6,168 bases of DNA from an uncultured Paludibacter sp. (GTDB lineage: Bacteria; Bacteroidota; Bacteroidia; Bacteroidales; Paludibacteraceae), in NCBI GenBank assembly GCA_937927845.1, contig CALFXE010000183.1, positions 1 to 6,168 of the forward strand, read 5' to 3'. A program made the position numbers and the translations under genes. The number at the start of each line of letters is the position of its first letter. Position 1 is the stretch's first letter. Below the pieces are notes generated by a model. The model had not been told where the DNA came from. It saw only the letters and a program-made list of their open reading frames with translations, and did not search any database. Positions 4,238-6,168 of the stretch are shown here, piece after piece.

Positions 4238-6168
4238 ATGTTGAATAAAATAATAAAATTTTCCCTTAACAACCGCATGGTTGTTTTGGTTGCATCACTC
4301 CTGTTAATGCTGGCAGGGACATATACCGCCTCAAATATGGAGGTGGATGTATTCCCCGATCTGAATGCACCAACGGTTGTAGTGATGACCGAAGCCAAAG
4401 GCATGGCTCCCGAAGAAGTGGAGCGTTTGGTTACTTTTCCTGTGGAAACAGCATTGAACGGAGCAACCGATGTACGTCGTGTTCGTTCTTCTTCTACTGC
4501 GGGTTTTTCTATCGTGTGGGTCGAATTTAATTGGGGAACCGATATTTATATTGCCCGACAAATTGTATCAGAGAAACTGGCTGTTGTTAAAGATGCCTTA
4601 CCATCCAATGTTGGTAATCCGACATTGGGGCCACAATCTTCTATTTTAGGAGAGTTAATGATTGTAGGGCTTACAGCAGATACTACTTCCCTTCAAGATT
4701 TGCGAACGTTAGCAGATTGGACTGTACGCCCGCGCTTGCTTTCAACAGGTGGCGTAGCCCAAGTTACCGTTCAAGGAGGAGATATCAAAGAGTATCAAAT
4801 TCTATTAAATCCTGAAAAAATGAAACACTTCGACATCGGTTTGGACGAAGTGATAAAGGTAGTACAGGATATGAATCAAAATGCAGCCGGAGGTGTACTT
4901 TATGAGTATGGTAACGAATATATTATTCGTGGGATTCTTTCTACCAATAAGCTATCCGAGTTAGGTAAATCCGTAATTAAAACAACGAATGATATTCCGG
5001 TATTGCTTGAAAACATTGCAGATGTAAAAATAGGCAACAAAGCTCCGAAATTGGGAATTGCTTCAAATCATGGCAAGCCTGCGGTATTAATCACGATAAC
5101 CAAACAGCCTGCAACAAGTACGATTGAACTTACTGACAAATTAGATGCGTCGCTTGCAGAGCTGCAACAATCGCTTCCAAAGGATGTGAAAATATCGACA
5201 GATATATTCCGTCAGGCGCGGTTCATCGATAACTCCATAAATAACGTACAGAAATCATTATATGAAGGGGGTATTTTTGTAATCATCGTCCTTATCATAT
5301 TCTTGATGAACGCCCGTACAACCGTTATTTCGCTTGTTACTATTCCTCTGTCGTTGGTTTGTGCCATACTGGCACTTAAATTTATGGGCTTAACCATTAA
5401 TACAATGAGTTTGGGAGGTATGGCTATCGCTATCGGTTCTCTGGTAGATGATGCTATTGTGGATGTGGAAAACGTGTTTAAGCGACTGCGAGAGAACAGG
5501 CAAAAACCAAAAGATGAGCAAAAAACAGTAATGACAGTTGTATTTGATGCTTCTAAAGAAGTGCGTATGCCTATTTTATACTCAACGTTAATTATTGTGG
5601 CGAGTTTCGTGCCTTTATTTTTCCTATCGGGAATGGAAGGTCGTATGCTTGCTCCCCTTGGTATCGCATTTATTGTAGCATTAATTGCATCTACCGTTGT
5701 CGCATTGACACTTACTCCTGTGCTTTGTAGCTATTTATTGGGAAAACCCAAAAAGGATGATAAACCTGAAAAAGAACCTTACGTTGTACGCAAGCTAAAA
5801 GAGGTATATGGAAAGGCTTTGCAATGGACATTAAATCATAAAAAATGGGTACTTGGAGGAACAGGTGGTATTATGATCGTAACCATAATTATTTTCTTTA
5901 CTCTTGGGCGTAGTTTTCTACCTCCATTCAATGAAGGTTCATTTACAATCAACATAAGTACGCTTCCGGGCATTTCTATCGAAGAATCGGATAAAATGGG
6001 TGTGATTGCTGAAAACATTCTTCTCTCTATACCCGAAGTTCAAACCGTTGGTCGTAAAACAGGACGTGCCGAGTTGGATGAACACGCTTTAGGTGTAAAC
6101 GTATCCGAAATCGAAGCTCCGTTTATACTTGATAAACGTTCTAAAGATGAAGTATTGGCTGAGATTCG
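4238..6168 (+). CDS. Heavy-metal efflux RND transporter permease, CusA/CzcA family (3' end outside the window)
   Basis: An open frame from ATG 4238 runs off the window without a stop: 643 codons of an expected 1,030-1,050 or so. It is a proton-driven inner-membrane trimeric pump that moves metal ions from periplasm or cytoplasm into the adaptor/channel. Evidence: TM1 at about 13-31; the family signature DVFPDLNAPTVVVMTEAKGM (37-56) then APEEVERLVTFPVE; porter-domain sequence to about 340; TM2-TM4 at about 346-412, with TM4 GSLVDDAIVDVENVFKRL carrying Asp404, Asp405, Asp409 and Glu411 at the proton-relay position; TM5-TM6 at about 446-497; TM7 at about 537-557; and LPGISIEESDKM with GRKTGRAELDEHALGVN in the second porter half. 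Met587 appears to align with a copper-ligand methionine of E. coli CusA, but the remaining ligands are beyond the window. The start is 18 bases after the adaptor stop. Confidence 0.95.
   Translation, partial: MLNKIIKFSLNNRMVVLVASLLLMLAGTYTASNMEVDVFPDLNAPTVVVMTEAKGMAPEEVERLVTFPVETALNGATDVRRVRSSSTAGFSIVWVEFNWGTDIYIARQIVSEKLAVVKDALPSNVGNPTLGPQSSILGELMIVGLTADTTSLQDLRTLADWTVRPRLLSTGGVAQVTVQGGDIKEYQILLNPEKMKHFDIGLDEVIKVVQDMNQNAAGGVLYEYGNEYIIRGILSTNKLSELGKSVIKTTNDIPVLLENIADVKIGNKAPKLGIASNHGKPAVLITITKQPATSTIELTDKLDASLAELQQSLPKDVKISTDIFRQARFIDNSINNVQKSLYEGGIFVIIVLIIFLMNARTTVISLVTIPLSLVCAILALKFMGLTINTMSLGGMAIAIGSLVDDAIVDVENVFKRLRENRQKPKDEQKTVMTVVFDASKEVRMPILYSTLIIVASFVPLFFLSGMEGRMLAPLGIAFIVALIASTVVALTLTPVLCSYLLGKPKKDDKPEKEPYVVRKLKEVYGKALQWTLNHKKWVLGGTGGIMIVTIIIFFTLGRSFLPPFNEGSFTINISTLPGISIEESDKMGVIAENILLSIPEVQTVGRKTGRAELDEHALGVNVSEIEAPFILDKRSKDEVLAEI

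Noticed and set aside
4216..4561. Minus-strand open frames opposite the start of the pump gene
   Set aside because: The + strand frame is an unambiguous RND pump over the whole region; these are antisense shadows, as are the short ones at 5212-5397 and 5836-6018.

Overview
The window is AT-rich DNA that reads as Bacteroidales (Bacteroides, Parabacteroides or Dysgonomonas-like). The clues are lipoproteins with short FTSC and LLTGC lipoboxes, an acidic SKDND stretch after one lipid-bearing cysteine, a TTRA tract typical of Bacteroides lipoproteins, TAnnTTTG-type promoter elements, and few Shine-Dalgarno sequences. All genes lie on the + strand. The window starts inside one gene and ends inside another. 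I see no mobile element, tRNA, rRNA or CRISPR array.

Layout. Positions 2-232 hold the 3' end of a histidine-rich protein. Positions 291-821 hold a paralogous 176-residue histidine/cysteine-rich lipoprotein with tandem internal repeats. A 40-bp near-perfect palindrome carrying a promoter element (846-885) precedes a Fur-family metal-sensing repressor (915-1337). A perfect TTGCAAC-TTA-GTTGCAA palindrome overlaps that gene's stop codon, with a perfect Bacteroidetes -7 element just after it. It probably controls a small membrane-anchored histidine-rich protein (1382-1819). After a hairpin and a 23-bp palindrome comes a PAP2 phosphatase with all catalytic residues (1919-2704). A 71-residue histidine-rich lipoprotein (2717-2932) follows, then the periplasmic adaptor (2990-4219) and inner-membrane pump (4238 to the window end) of a CusBA/CzcBA-type heavy-metal RND efflux system. 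The outer-membrane channel gene is not in the window.

How it may work together (inference). This looks like a metal homeostasis island, for zinc or a similar divalent metal, or copper; the sequence does not decide. A Fur-type sensor would control genes next to palindromic operators. Five of the eight products carry histidine-rich, probably metal-chelating stretches, placed so that they could hold metal at the cell surface, in the periplasm and at the adaptor entrance of the pump. The PAP2 phosphatase is the odd member and may alter envelope lipid phosphates.

The most distinctive observations are two. One is a paralogous family of His/Cys-rich lipoproteins that I cannot assign to a known family. 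The other is evidence that the 71-residue lipoprotein arose by tandem duplication of the adaptor gene's 5' end, together with the tail of the PAP2 gene.
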